64,000 bases of DNA from Azospirillum lipoferum 4B (GTDB taxonomy: Bacteria > Pseudomonadota > Alphaproteobacteria > Azospirillales > Azospirillaceae), in the NCBI RefSeq assembly GCF_000283655.1, contig NC_016622.1, positions 1,996,501-2,060,500 on the forward strand, written 5' to 3'. Under the pieces are notes generated by a model. It was not told the origin of the DNA and searched no databases. It saw nothing but the letters and a program-made list of their open reading frames with translations. The translations under genes were made by a program, and so were the position numbers. Positions 31,045 to 44,083 of the stretch are shown here, piece by piece; position 1 is the stretch's first letter; every line of letters begins with the position of its first letter.

Positions 31045-32994
31045 ATGATCAACGTGACCATTCCCCAAATCGAGCCCGAACTGAAGCCGCGCATCACCGT
31101 GTTCGGCGTCGGCGGTGCCGGCGGCAACGCCGTCAACAACATGATCAAGTCGAACCTGGAAGGCGTGGACTTCGTCGTCGGCAACACCGACGCGCAGGCG
31201 CTGAAGGGTTCCTTGTGCGAGAAGCGCATCCAGCTGGGCACCGGCACCACCCGCGGCCTCGGCGCCGGCTCCAAGCCGGATGTCGGCCGTGCCTCGGCCG
31301 AGGAGCAGATCGACGAGATCGTCCAGTATCTCGAAGGCTCCAACATGGTGTTCATCACCGCCGGCATGGGCGGCGGCACCGGCACCGGCGCGGCCCCGGT
31401 CATCGCGCGTGCGGCCCGCGAGCGCGGCATCCTGACCGTCGGCGTCGTCACCAAGCCCTTCCATTTCGAGGGCGGCCACCGCATGCGGCTGGCCGAGGGC
31501 GGCATTGCCGAGCTGCAGCAGTATGTCGACACCCTGATCATCATCCCGAACCAGAACCTGTTCCGCATCGCCAACGAGAAGACGACCTTCGCGGACGCCT
31601 TCAAGATGGCCGACGACGTTCTGCATTCGGGCGTGCGCGGCGTCACCGACCTGATGGTGATGCCCGGCCTGATCAACCTGGATTTCGCCGACATCCGGTC
31701 CGTCATGACCGAGATGGGCAAGGCGATGATGGGCACCGGCGAGGCCGGCGGCGAGCGCCGCGCCATCGAAGCCGCCGAGGCCGCCATCTCCAACCCGCTG
31801 CTGGACGACGTGTCGATGAAGGGTGCCCGCGGCGTCCTCATCAACATCACCGGCGGTTACGACATGACCCTGTTCGAGGTTGACGAGGCCGCTAACCGCG
31901 TCCGTGACGAGGTCGATCCCGACGCCAACATCATCTTCGGCTCGACCTTCGACAGCTCGCTGGACGGCGTGATGCGCGTGTCGGTCGTCGCCACCGGTAT
32001 CGACGCCGCGGCGATGAGCAACCCGCGCACCCTGCATCCGGTCAACCTGTCGCTGATCCCCGGCGACCGCGCCAAGAAGCCGGCCGCTCCCGGCAACCTG
32101 ACCGGCGCGCCGGCTGCCGCCCCGGCCTCGGCGATTCCCAGTGCCGCCGCCGGCCTGCGCACCCCGCAGCCGGTGACCGCCGGCGCCGCCGCGATCCAGC
32201 ACGACCCGGCCCAGCAGCATGCCCCCCAACACCATGGCGAGGCGCCGAGGCCGGCCGCCGGTCCGCTGCATGGCGAGAACCAGGGCGGCCATTTCTTCGC
32301 ACCGAAGCCGGCCGATGCCGGTCCGCGCCAGCCGGTGACCGTCGGCGCCGCCCCGCTGTCCGCTCCCCAGCCGCAGCAGCCCGCCGCCCACCAGCACGCG
32401 CCGCAGGCCCCGCAGATCCACCAGCAGCCGCAGCAGCCCCATCAGCCGCAGCAGCCGGCCCCGCAGGCCCAGCAGCATCACCATCACGCCGCCCCGCAGG
32501 CCCACCAGCCGCATCCGGGCGGCCTGTCGGTCGGTCCTGCTCCGGCGCCGGCCCCCGCGCCGGAACCGGCGCCCGCCCGCAAGGGGAACTTCCTGTTCGG
32601 TCTGGTGACCGGCCTCGGCCGCAAGTCGGAACCGGCGCACCCGCCGGCTCCGCAGCCCGCGCCCCAGGCCTACCAGCCGCAGCCGGCCCCGCAGCAGTAC
32701 CAACCGGCCCCGCAGCCGCAGCAGCACCCGCAGCAAGGCTATCCGCAGCAGCAGCCGGCCTATCCTCAGCAGCCGCAGGCGCCGCAGGCCTATCAGCCGG
32801 CCCCGTCCTACCCGGCCGCTCCGCAGCAGGCGCCGGTCTATCCGCAGCAGCAGTCGGCTCCGCAGCAGGCCCCGCAGGCGCCCAGCTATCCTGCCGCTCC
32901 GCAGCAGATGGCCCCGGCCCCGCGCGCCGATGCCAAGCCGGGCGAGCAGGAAGAGCTGGACATCCCGGCCTTCCTGCGCCGTCAGGCGAACTGA
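31045..32994 (+). CDS. ftsZ: Cell division GTPase FtsZ with long Gln/Pro-rich linker
   Basis: A 649-aa tubulin homologue forming the Z ring. The GTPase core (1-320) has [15 protein letters not shown] and the tubulin signature [10 protein letters not shown]. The T7-loop segment [16 protein letters not shown] follows. Residues about 325-632 are an unusually long, unstructured Ala/Pro/Gln/His-rich linker. The last 15 residues ([14 protein letters not shown]) are the conserved C-terminal peptide that binds FtsA. Long linkers are common in alphaproteobacteria; this one is long even for them. GGAGG lies 10 nt before the ATG. Confidence 0.97.
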   Translation: MINVTIPQIEPELKPRITVFGVGGAGGNAVNNMIKSNLEGVDFVVGNTDAQALKGSLCEKRIQLGTGTTRGLGAGSKPDVGRASAEEQIDEIVQYLEGSNMVFITAGMGGGTGTGAAPVIARAARERGILTVGVVTKPFHFEGGHRMRLAEGGIAELQQYVDTLIIIPNQNLFRIANEKTTFADAFKMADDVLHSGVRGVTDLMVMPGLINLDFADIRSVMTEMGKAMMGTGEAGGERRAIEAAEAAISNPLLDDVSMKGARGVLINITGGYDMTLFEVDEAANRVRDEVDPDANIIFGSTFDSSLDGVMRVSVVATGIDAAAMSNPRTLHPVNLSLIPGDRAKKPAAPGNLTGAPAAAPASAIPSAAAGLRTPQPVTAGAAAIQHDPAQQHAPQHHGEAPRPAAGPLHGENQGGHFFAPKPADAGPRQPVTVGAAPLSAPQPQQPAAHQHAPQAPQIHQQPQQPHQPQQPAPQAQQHHHHAAPQAHQPHPGGLSVGPAPAPAPAPEPAPARKGNFLFGLVTGLGRKSEPAHPPAPQPAPQAYQPQPAPQQYQPAPQPQQHPQQGYPQQQPAYPQQPQAPQAYQPAPSYPAAPQQAPVYPQQQSAPQQAPQAPSYPAAPQQMAPAPRADAKPGEQEELDIPAFLRRQAN

Positions 32995-33009
32995 GCGCCC
33001 ACCGTTCCG

Positions 33010-33037
33010 GACCGCCGCGGCCTCATCCGCGGCGGTC
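33010..33037 (+). terminator. Stem-loop after ftsZ
   Basis: A perfect 11-bp stem (GACCGCCGCGG / CCGCGGCGGTC) with a 6-nt loop, 15 nt after the ftsZ stop. There is no T-run, so it may be a weak terminator or an mRNA-stabilising hairpin. Confidence 0.5.
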
Positions 33038-33130
33038 GGCCGATCCCGGCGAAAGCCGGAGATAACCGCCGGCGCCGCAGCCTGCTAATCGCGGCGCCGG
33101 TGGCTCCACAACCTGACCGAACCTCTCGGA

Positions 33131-33167
33131 CCCCGGGACGCCTTCGTGCGTTTCCGGGGATTTTTTT
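33131..33167 (+). terminator. Intrinsic terminator between ftsZ and lpxC
   Basis: CCCCGGGACGC pairs with GCGTTTCCGGGG around a short loop (one bulge), directly followed by seven Ts (33161-33167). This is a standard rho-independent terminator and suggests that lpxC is largely transcribed from its own promoter. Confidence 0.8.
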
Positions 33168-33414
33168 ATTGCATCACTATTGTGCGTATACCCGATTGCT
33201 TGCGATTCCCGCCTCTTTTGCCTTGCAACAAACGGTAACAATGAGTGATTTGCCGATTTCCAAGCCCCGGTGTTACCTATCAGCATGGTCGAAAGCGAAA
33301 GCCGCCGACGCGATGATCTTCCAAGATCATCCGGCGCGGCATCGCCGGGAACCTCCCCTTCATGACCAAGATGGAAAAGACATCGTGGCCAACAATCGCA
33401 GCAACGCGGACGGC
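33168..33414 (+). promoter_or_regulatory. lpxC leader region with inverted repeat
   Basis: About 250 bp between the ftsZ terminator and lpxC, AT-richer than its surroundings. It carries a perfect 9-bp inverted repeat with a 2-bp centre, GATGATCTT-CC-AAGATCATC at 33312-33331, which could be an operator or a short hairpin. The lpxC frame is open through this region, but the sequence does not look like LpxC. Confidence 0.5.
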
Positions 33415-34320
33415 ATGTTCCAGCAGACCCTGAAGAAGTCGGTGACGATTGCCGGCGTCGGTCTGCATTCGGGCGTCATCGTCACGCTGACGATTTCCCC
33501 GGCCGATGCGAATTCCGGGATCACCTTTCATCGCACCGACATCCGTGGCGCCGCCGCCGTCATTCCGGCGCGCTGGGACACGGTGGTCGACACCCGCCTG
33601 TGCACCGTGATCGGCAACGAGCATGGCACCACCGTCGGCACGATCGAGCATCTGATGTCCGCGCTGGCCGGCTGCGGCATCGACAATGCCGTCGTTTCGC
33701 TGGACGGCATCGAGGTGCCGATCATGGACGGCAGCGCCGCCCCCTTCGTCGCCGCCATCGAGCAGGCCGGCATCGCCGTGCAGAAGGCCCCGCGCCGCGT
33801 CATCCGCATCCTGAAGCCGGTCGTCATCGGTGACGGCGTGAAGAGCGCGTCCTTCACCCCCGACGACGCCACCACCTACAGCTTCGAGATCGACTTCGAC
33901 AGCGCCGCCATCTCCCGTCAGGCGCATGCGCTGGAGATCGACACGGACAGCTTCAAGGACGAGATCAGCCGCGCCCGCACCTTCGGCTTCCTGCACGAGG
34001 TGGAGGGGCTGCGCAAGATGGGCCTCGCCCGCGGCGGCTCGCTGGACAACGCGGTGGTCATCTCCGGCGACACGGTGATGAACGCCGACGGCCTGCGCTT
34101 CAGCGACGAGTTCGTGCGCCACAAGATCCTGGACGCCGTCGGCGACCTGTATCTGGCCGGTGCGCCCATCGTCGGGCACTTCCATGGCGTGCGCTCCGGC
34201 CACGCCCTGAACAACCAGCTGCTGCGCGCCCTGTTCGCCGACCGCAGCGCTTGGCGCTATGAGACGGCGGTGTCGCTGCCGGTTGCGCGCCGCGGTTTGG
34301 AGCAGCTGGCGGTCGCCTGA
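33415..34320 (+). CDS. lpxC: UDP-3-O-acyl-N-acetylglucosamine deacetylase LpxC
   Basis: A 301-aa zinc deacetylase for the committed step of lipid A synthesis. Zinc ligands are the His of TIEHLMSAL, and the His and Asp of [14 protein letters not shown]. The catalytic His is in [13 protein letters not shown]. The start [20 protein letters not shown] matches the family. A GTG at 33385 (10 codons longer, with GGAAAAG upstream) is a real alternative. It is the last gene of the cluster and is followed by a strong terminator. Confidence 0.95.
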   Translation: MFQQTLKKSVTIAGVGLHSGVIVTLTISPADANSGITFHRTDIRGAAAVIPARWDTVVDTRLCTVIGNEHGTTVGTIEHLMSALAGCGIDNAVVSLDGIEVPIMDGSAAPFVAAIEQAGIAVQKAPRRVIRILKPVVIGDGVKSASFTPDDATTYSFEIDFDSAAISRQAHALEIDTDSFKDEISRARTFGFLHEVEGLRKMGLARGGSLDNAVVISGDTVMNADGLRFSDEFVRHKILDAVGDLYLAGAPIVGHFHGVRSGHALNNQLLRALFADRSAWRYETAVSLPVARRGLEQLAVA

Positions 34321-34366
34321 CCACAGCCTGTTTTCGATTGGGCCGTTTTCGATTGGGTTTGCCCCT

Positions 34367-34396
34367 GCCCTCCCCTACCGGGGAGGGCTTTTTCTT
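34367..34396 (+). terminator. Intrinsic terminator after lpxC
   Basis: A perfect 9-bp stem (GCCCTCCCC / GGGGAGGGC) with a TACC loop, followed by TTTTTCTTT. It lies 47 nt after the lpxC stop and marks the end of the dcw transcription unit. Confidence 0.85.
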
Positions 34397-34564
34397 TGCG
34401 CGCACTCCCCTCCCCTGCCGGGGCGATGAGTCGCGCGAAAGAAAAAGCGCCCTCCCCTCTCGGGTTGGGCGCTCACCGGATTTTCTTGGCTGCTTACGCT
34501 TTTCTGAATTATTTCAGTATTTTAGGCAATTTTCTTTAGACAGCGCTTCGAGAACACTGAAATC

Positions 34565-34727
34565 GCCCTCTCCCGTCTCGGGAGAGGGAGGGGACCCGCG
34601 CCGCTAGGCGTGGGGAGGGTGAGGGGTATAGCAAAAGTCCCGAACCGCATGGCTTCGTGCCTAACCCCTCACCCTTCCCAAGCTTCGCTTGGGCCCCTTC
34701 CCTCTCCCGGGACGGGAGAGGGAGCGC
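34565..34727. repeat. Large imperfect inverted repeat, C-rich repeat family variant
   Basis: Two arms related by inversion, GGGAGAGGGAGGGG...GGGTGAGGGGT and ACCCCTCACCC...CCTTCCCTCTCCC, surround a 30-bp centre. Each arm contains its own hairpin. It resembles the 663, 38444, 43908 and 63491 repeats in sequence, but is longer. It lies between the convergent lpxC and bacteriohemerythrin genes, starting close to the end of the latter. The stretch from 34400 to 34560 holds only more C-rich hairpins and an AT-rich run. Confidence 0.7.
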
Positions 34728-34729
34728 CC

Positions 34730-35149
34730 CTACCCCGCCACCGCCAGTTCCGCTTCGCTGCCGGCATATTCGCCGAAGCGCGTGTCTTCCTTCAGAATGT
34801 GCTTGCCGAGCCAGTCGGAGCAGAACAGGAAAACCTCTTCGCCGCTGGTCGACCCGCCATTGGAGCGGAAGTCATCGCGGTAGCTTTCGACCTGGCGGGT
34901 CAGATTGTCGTGCAGAGCCTTGTGCGCAGCGAAGGTCGGGTAGTTCAGGCGCTGCATCTGCGCCTCTTCCTCCGCGAAATGGTGGCGGGTGTAGGCGATC
35001 AGTTCGTCCAGGATCGCTTCGATCAGGGCGGGATCCCGGCGGTTGGCATCGTCATACAGTTTGTTGACGATGCCGATCAGGACGCGGTGATCCTCGTCCA
35101 GAGCGTCGTTGCCGACGCTCATCCAGCGCGACCACTGAATTGGCTCCAT
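34730..35149 (-). CDS. Bacteriohemerythrin
   Basis: A 139-aa four-helix di-iron oxygen-binding protein. The expected ligands are present: His21 (DEDH), His57 and Glu61 (HFAEE), His76 and His80 (HKALH), and His117 with Asp122 (HILKED). No sensor or membrane domain is fused, so it is a free cytosolic form, likely storing or sensing O2 as expected in a microaerophile. GAAGGA precedes the ATG by about 6 nt. It stands alone between lpxC and ligA. Confidence 0.93.
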   Translation of the reverse strand: MEPIQWSRWMSVGNDALDEDHRVLIGIVNKLYDDANRRDPALIEAILDELIAYTRHHFAEEEAQMQRLNYPTFAAHKALHDNLTRQVESYRDDFRSNGGSTSGEEVFLFCSDWLGKHILKEDTRFGEYAGSEAELAVAG

Positions 35150-35357
35150 GGCGTTTCCTTCATCCCCTTCGTTGGCTGCCGGGCCGGCGGATGCGGGCGT
35201 TGTCCGCCCGTCGGCACCGCCCTGATCCAGGGTCGGGCCGCCTGTCTGGCATCGTTGCGCTTCTGATTATAAGCAATGTCTGATCTCACTCCCGCTGTCT
35301 CCGTCCGTCAATCCGACCGAACGGAGATGCGACATTTTGGCCAAGGCCGGCGTCCGG

Positions 35358-37847
<2,490 letters not shown>

Positions 37848-37889
37848 CTATATACTGACGGGCACATCTTTTCGGAGTCCGCCTGCCTG

Positions 37890-38426
37890 ATGAGCAAAGC
37901 CCATCTCCCGGACCTGCGCATCGACGACCGCATGATCGTCGCCGCCGCTCTGGACCGCATCCTCTACGACGATCCCGACCATTTCGCGGCGGAGGATGCG
38001 CGCACCGTGCGCCGCCTGATCCCCTACGGCCGCTCCGGCTGGCTGCGGCTGGGATTCCGTGCCGAGACCCAGGGTCCTTCGGTGAAGGGCGAGGCCGCCG
38101 GAGTCGGCGACGTGCGGATGGAGGGCGACAAGAAGGTGGTGGAGGGCAGCGTCGGCGAATCGACCGCCTGGCGCTGCGGCCAGTACAAGATCACCAACCA
38201 TGGCGGCGACCTGGAAATCTGGCAGGTGATGAGCGACGAATACGCGCCGGAGCCGAAGGGCGCCCGGCTGGAGTTCGACGCGCATGGCGAGCCGGAACGG
38301 CTGACCTTCTTCCAGCCGCGGGACATCGAACTGCGGATTCCCTTCACCAGCATGGCCGTCGGCGTGCGGCTGGGCGGGTGGCAGTTCTGGAAGCAGGTGG
38401 CTGAGGGGGCGGGCACCGCCGGGTGA
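37890..38426 (+). CDS. Conserved-looking protein of unknown function
   Basis: I do not recognise the family. The 178-aa soluble product starts MSKAHLPDLRIDDRM after GGAG at 8-9 nt. Its first half is helical (MIVAAALDRILYDDPDHFAAEDARTVRRL). The second half alternates strands and turns, with ITNHGGDLEIWQVMSDEY and a run ending GGWQFWKQVAEG. There is no signal peptide or membrane segment. Codon use is normal. It is divergent from ligA and convergent with guaB. Confidence 0.7.
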   Translation: MSKAHLPDLRIDDRMIVAAALDRILYDDPDHFAAEDARTVRRLIPYGRSGWLRLGFRAETQGPSVKGEAAGVGDVRMEGDKKVVEGSVGESTAWRCGQYKITNHGGDLEIWQVMSDEYAPEPKGARLEFDAHGEPERLTFFQPRDIELRIPFTSMAVGVRLGGWQFWKQVAEGAGTAG

Positions 38427-38443
38427 GTCGCGGCGTCGTATGC

Positions 38444-38570
38444 TGCCCCCTCCCCATCCCTCCCCCGCTTCGCGGGAGAGGGGGTAGAATGCTTGTATGC
38501 GTGACTTAACTGCCAAAGCAGCGGCAGTCCCCTCTCCCACCGAAGGTGGGGGAGGGTTAGGGAGGGGGCA
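38444..38570. repeat. C-rich palindromic intergenic repeat, copy 2
   Basis: Bounded by TGCCCCC and GGGGGCA, with inner hairpins CCCCCGCTTCGCGGGAGAGG and CCCACCGAAGGTGGGGGAGGG. It begins 17 bp after the preceding stop and lies between convergent genes. Closely similar to copies 1 and 3. Confidence 0.8.
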
Positions 38571-38602
38571 TTCGTCAGCCGACGCCTACCCCCAACCTCA
38601 CC

Positions 38603-40141
<1,539 letters not shown>

Positions 40142-40179
40142 CCCGTGCGCACACAGCATCTGTTATGCAACTGCGAAAA

Positions 40180-40896
40180 TCAGCGCATGTCGTCGTTCGC
40201 GCTGCCGCCGCGGAAGCCGGTGGCGACCACATAGGTCTCCGACGACTCGGCACGGCTGGCCGGCGGCTTGGCGTGCTTGACCACGGCGAAGTCGCGCCGC
40301 AGCCGGTCGAGCAGCGAACGCTCCGCCCCGCCCTGGAACAGCTTGGCGACGAAGGCGCCGCCGGGGGCCAGCACCTCCTCGGCGAAGTCATAGGCGGCCT
40401 CGGCCAGCCCCATGATGCGGAGGTGATCGGTCTGCTGGTGGCCGGTGGTGGGGGCGGCCATGTCGCTCAGAACCAGGTCGGCCGGGCCCCCCAGCGCTTC
40501 CTTCAGCGCCTCGGCAGCTCCTTCCTCAAGGAAGTCGGCCTGCATGGTGGTGGCGCCGGGGACCGGGTCCATCGGGAGGATGTCGAGCCCGACGACCTTC
40601 CAGCCGTCCTTGGCAGTCTGCACCTTCTCCACCGCAATCTGCGTCCAGCCGCCGGGGGCGGCACCCAGATCGACCACGCGCTTGCCGGGGGCGAGCAGGC
40701 GGAACTTCTCGTCCAGCTGCAGCAGCTTGAACGCGGCGCGCGAGCGGTAGCCGCGCTTGGTCGCCTCGGCCACATAGGGGTCGTTCAGGTGGCGCTCCAG
40801 CCAGCGCTTGGAGGATTCCGTGCGCTTGCCGGCGGTCTTCACACGGACCGTGGCACGGCGCCCGCCCGGGCGCGTCGACGGAGTCTTTTCGGTCAT
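40180..40896 (-). CDS. rlmE: 23S rRNA (uridine(2552)-2'-O)-methyltransferase RlmE
   Basis: A 238-aa FtsJ/RrmJ-type methyltransferase modifying U2552 of the ribosomal A loop. The SAM motif is VVDLGAAPGGWTQIA, followed by GLDILPMDPVPG and LVLSDMAAPTTGH. The K-D-K-E set is visible (K in RSRAAFKLLQLD, D in SDMA, K in FVAKLFQGG, E in SSETYVVATGF). The N-terminus is basic and about 25 residues longer than in E. coli. It lies 93 nt downstream of ppx on the same strand, probably in one operon. Confidence 0.94.
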   Translation of the reverse strand: MTEKTPSTRPGGRRATVRVKTAGKRTESSKRWLERHLNDPYVAEATKRGYRSRAAFKLLQLDEKFRLLAPGKRVVDLGAAPGGWTQIAVEKVQTAKDGWKVVGLDILPMDPVPGATTMQADFLEEGAAEALKEALGGPADLVLSDMAAPTTGHQQTDHLRIMGLAEAAYDFAEEVLAPGGAFVAKLFQGGAERSLLDRLRRDFAVVKHAKPPASRAESSETYVVATGFRGGSANDDMR

Positions 40897-40989
40897 GATC
40901 GCTGCAGTTCCTCGGTCATCCGGCACGGGCGGGGAACCGTCTCCCCTGCCCCGCCTATATAAGTCCGGCCGTTCGCCGGCCAAATCCGG

Positions 40990-42012
40990 TCACTCGCCGG
41001 CGGCCCCCATCAGGTCCACCAGAATCCCTTCGCGCAGGCCGCGGTCGGCGATGCGCAGCCGTTCCACCGGCCAGACGTCGCACAGCGCGTCCAGAACGGC
41101 GCAGCCGGCGACCACCAGATCGGCGCGGTCCTGCCCGATGCAGGGATGGCGGGCGCGGCCGTCGAAATCCTGGGAGACCAGATGGTCGATCACCGTGCGG
41201 GCATGGTCCACGCGCAGATAGCTGCCGTCCACCGCCCGGCGGTCGTAGCGGCATAGCCCCAGATGCACGCCGGCCAGCGTCGTCACCGTGCCGGAAGTGC
41301 CCAGCATCTGCACCTTGCCGGCGGCGATGCTCTCCTGGATGCGGTTGCGCGCCTCGAACGGGGCGATGGCGTCGGCCACCGCCTCCACCATCCGGTCATA
41401 GTTGACGCGGGTGACGTTGGGGCCGCCATATTCCTCGGTCAGGCCGATCACGCCGCAGCGGATGGAGGTCTGGTCCAGCAGGCGCGGCACCCGCCCCTTC
41501 TCCACCGCCAGCCACATCAGCTCGGTGGAGCCGCCGCCGATGTCGAACACGATGGCATAGGGATGAGTCGGCTCCAGCAGGGCGGCGCAGCCGGCAAGCG
41601 CCAGCCGCCCTTCCTCCTGGCTGGAGATGATCTCCAGCGCAATGCCGGTCTCGCGCTCCACCGCCTCGACGAAGGCGATGCCGTTGGCGGCGCGGCGGCA
41701 GGCCTCCGTCCCCACGGCGCGCACGGATGTGACACCGCGCCGTTCGATCTTGGAGCCGCAGACTCGCAGAGCCGCGATGGTGCGTTCCATCGCCGGTTCC
41801 GACAGATGGTCATTGCGACTCAACCCTTCGCCCAGCCGGACGATGCGGGAAAAGGCATCGATCACGCGGAAGCCGCCGGGTGCGGATTTGGCGATCAGCA
41901 GGCGGCAATTGTTGGTGCCGAGGTCCAGCGCGGCGAAGACCGGGCGCGCCAGCGCCGACGAACGCAACCGTCCGGTGTCGTTCTGCCGCTCGCTTTGCAC
42001 CTGTAGATCCAC
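40990..42012 (-). CDS. Ppx/GppA-family phosphatase
   Basis: A 340-aa ASKHA-fold protein with FAALDLGTNNCRLLI at the N-terminus and VFDIGGGSTELMWL near 150. These are the phosphate loops of exopolyphosphatase and guanosine pentaphosphatase. The enzyme hydrolyses polyphosphate or pppGpp; which one cannot be told from the sequence. It lacks the C-terminal HD-like domain of long Ppx proteins. It probably heads an operon with rlmE. Confidence 0.9.
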   Translation of the reverse strand: MDLQVQSERQNDTGRLRSSALARPVFAALDLGTNNCRLLIAKSAPGGFRVIDAFSRIVRLGEGLSRNDHLSEPAMERTIAALRVCGSKIERRGVTSVRAVGTEACRRAANGIAFVEAVERETGIALEIISSQEEGRLALAGCAALLEPTHPYAIVFDIGGGSTELMWLAVEKGRVPRLLDQTSIRCGVIGLTEEYGGPNVTRVNYDRMVEAVADAIAPFEARNRIQESIAAGKVQMLGTSGTVTTLAGVHLGLCRYDRRAVDGSYLRVDHARTVIDHLVSQDFDGRARHPCIGQDRADLVVAGCAVLDALCDVWPVERLRIADRGLREGILVDLMGAAGE

Positions 42013-42544
42013 GTACCGTCCCCGCCCGCGCCTAAAGAGCGGAGTGTAACCCGGATCGCAGTCCGGCGGGAACCCCTCTCGACCGCGATCACGCCGGCCC
42101 TGCCCCGCAGGTCACCCCTGCGCCGGTTGCCGGGCAAAACAAAAACCCTCGCTCCGATGTGGAGCGAGGGTTTTCGCATCGGGCATCTACGGCCCGCATG
42201 ATGGCGCCAGTCAGGCGAATGAATTCGGAACTGAAATCTCAGTTGTCGTGGCCGAGCAGATCGGCATGATCACGTAAGCGCCGGTGGAGTCATGATCTTA
42301 CTCACCCTCCCTGGTATCGGTTTTTACTGCTCCGCCCAAGCCATCAGCTTGTGCGGTTAGGCGTTTCCGAACTTCGCTCACTTCACCTCGATGTCGATTA
42401 CTGTAAGACGAAGCCTGCTCCCCTTTCCGGGGCCTGTCAAGAAAATCACACATTGCGGCGCAGCACCATTCGGGGGGCATCGGTCGGCAGTCTCCGACCG
42501 GGAGAGGGCTGGCCTTTTGCCGGGGGCGAACCCACCTTGTGGGC
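42013..42544. other. Divergent intergenic region, no recognised gene
   Basis: 532 bp between ppx and the ABC1 kinase gene. It contains one strong terminator (42142-42174). Beyond that, no coding frame or known RNA was recognised. The stretch 42175-42300, upstream of the terminator on the minus strand, is where a small RNA could lie. Confidence 0.5.
42142..42174 (-). terminator. Orphan intrinsic terminator
   Basis: A perfect stem AAAACCCTCGCTCC (42142-42155) / GGAGCGAGGGTTTT (42161-42174) with a 5-nt loop. T-runs follow in both directions, the longer on the minus strand. No annotated gene ends into it from either side, so it may end a small RNA, or act as an attenuator in the ppx leader. Confidence 0.75.
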
Positions 42545-43891
42545 ATGCCGGAACACGATGAGAACACATGGGGCGGACGGGTCGCGCGGTATGCGCGGGT
42601 CGGCACCGCCGTTGGCGGGCTGGCCGCGCGGTTGGCGGGCGAGCGCGTGCTGGGAATCCGCGTGGAGCGGGAACGCCATGCGGCGGAGCTGCGGGCGGCG
42701 CTCGGCGGGCTGAAAGGGCCTTTGATGAAGGTGGCGCAGATCCTGTCCACCATCCCCGACGCCCTGCCGAAGGAATACACCCAGGAACTGACGCAGCTTC
42801 AGGCCGACGCGCCGTCGATGGGCTGGCCCTTCGTCAAGCGACGGATGGCGAGCGAACTCGGCCCCAACTGGCAGTCGCGCTTCCAGAGCTTCGAGCGCAC
42901 GGCCGCCGCCGCCGCGTCGCTGGGCCAGGTCCACAAGGCCATCGGGCCGGACGGGCGGGAGCTTGCCTGCAAGCTGCAATATCCCGACATGGCCTCGGCG
43001 GTGGAGGCCGACCTGCGGCAGCTGGGCCTGATCTTCGCGATCTTCGAGCGTACTGACAGCGCCATCTCCACCCGCCAGATCCAGGCGGAGATCGGCGCCC
43101 GCCTGCGCGAGGAGCTGGATTACGAACGCGAGGCGAAGCAGGCCCGCCTCTACCGGTCGATGCTGGCCGGCACACAGGGCGTCCATGTACCGGACGTGGT
43201 GCCGGAGCTGTCGACCAAGCGGCTGCTGACGATGGGCTGGGTGCATGGCCGCAAGATCCTGGACTTCGTCGCCGAACATCCCGAGGCGCGCGACGAGCTG
43301 GCGATCAACATGTTCCGCGCCTGGTATGTGCCCTTCTACAATTACGGCGTCATCCATGGCGACCCGCATCTGGGCAACTACACGGTCCGGCCCGACCGCT
43401 CGATCAACCTGCTCGACTTCGGCTGCATTCGCGTCTTCAAGCCCAGCTTCGTCAAGGGCGTGATCGACCTCTACAACGCCCTGCGCACCGAAAACCGCGA
43501 GCAGGCGGTGGAGGCCTATCGCACCTGGGGCTTCGTCAACCCGTCGAACGAGCTGGTCGACGTGCTGAACATCTGGGCGCGCTTCGTCTACGCCCCGATC
43601 ATGGAAGACCGCCAGCGCAAGATCGAGGAGACCAACGGCGGCCATTACGGCCGGGAGACCGCCACAAAGGTCCATGCCGAACTGCGCCGCGTCGGCGGCG
43701 TCGAAATCCCGCGCGAGTTCGTCTTCATGGACCGCGCCGCGGTCGGGCTGGGCTCGGTCTTCCTGCATCTGAAGGCGGAGCTGAACTGGTACCAGATGTT
43801 CCAGGGGCTGATCCGCGACTTCGACGTCGATGCGTTGGCGGCACGGCAAAGCGCGGCGCTGGCGGCGCAGGGGTTGCCGCAGGCGGAGTGA
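42545..43891 (+). CDS. ABC1/UbiB-family atypical kinase
   Basis: A 448-aa protein of the AarF/ADCK family. It has the Ala-rich nucleotide loop AAAAASLGQVHKA, the catalytic HGDPHLGNY and metal-binding LLDFGCIR. The family KxGQ motif appears as KVAQ (in GPLMKVAQILS), with Gly replaced by Ala. Such proteins are tied to ubiquinone and isoprenoid lipid metabolism. It lacks the C-terminal membrane helices of UbiB, so it is not the usual UbiB. The ATG at 42545 was chosen over a GTG two codons upstream. Confidence 0.9.
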   Translation: MPEHDENTWGGRVARYARVGTAVGGLAARLAGERVLGIRVERERHAAELRAALGGLKGPLMKVAQILSTIPDALPKEYTQELTQLQADAPSMGWPFVKRRMASELGPNWQSRFQSFERTAAAAASLGQVHKAIGPDGRELACKLQYPDMASAVEADLRQLGLIFAIFERTDSAISTRQIQAEIGARLREELDYEREAKQARLYRSMLAGTQGVHVPDVVPELSTKRLLTMGWVHGRKILDFVAEHPEARDELAINMFRAWYVPFYNYGVIHGDPHLGNYTVRPDRSINLLDFGCIRVFKPSFVKGVIDLYNALRTENREQAVEAYRTWGFVNPSNELVDVLNIWARFVYAPIMEDRQRKIEETNGGHYGRETATKVHAELRRVGGVEIPREFVFMDRAAVGLGSVFLHLKAELNWYQMFQGLIRDFDVDALAARQSAALAAQGLPQAE

Positions 43892-43907
43892 GGGGGTGGC
43901 AAGTGAC

Positions 43908-44019
43908 TGCCCCCTCCCCATCCCTCCCCCGCCGTTGGCGGGAGAGGGGGCAGGAGCTTTGGCGAGATACGGCGGCAGTTCCCTCTCCCGCGAAGCGGGG
44001 GAGGGTTAGGGAGGGGGCA
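43908..44019. repeat. C-rich palindromic intergenic repeat, copy 3
   Basis: The shortest copy (112 bp), bounded by TGCCCCC and GGGGGCA, with inner hairpins CCCCCGCCGTTGGCGGGAG and CCCGCGAAGCGGGGGAGGG. It begins 16 bp after the ABC1 kinase stop. Unlike the other copies it lies between genes of the same strand, so it could separate the queuosine operon from upstream transcription. Confidence 0.8.
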
Positions 44020-44083
44020 TAGGATTGGCACAGTCCAAACCCTTCCCATCCGCCCACCGTTCAGTCTATAGCTTGCCCCTCCC

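Noticed and set aside
33241-33414. N-terminal extension of LpxC from an ATG at 33241
   Set aside because: The 58 added residues are unlike any LpxC and cover a leader region with an inverted repeat. Known LpxC proteins begin near the ATG at 33415.
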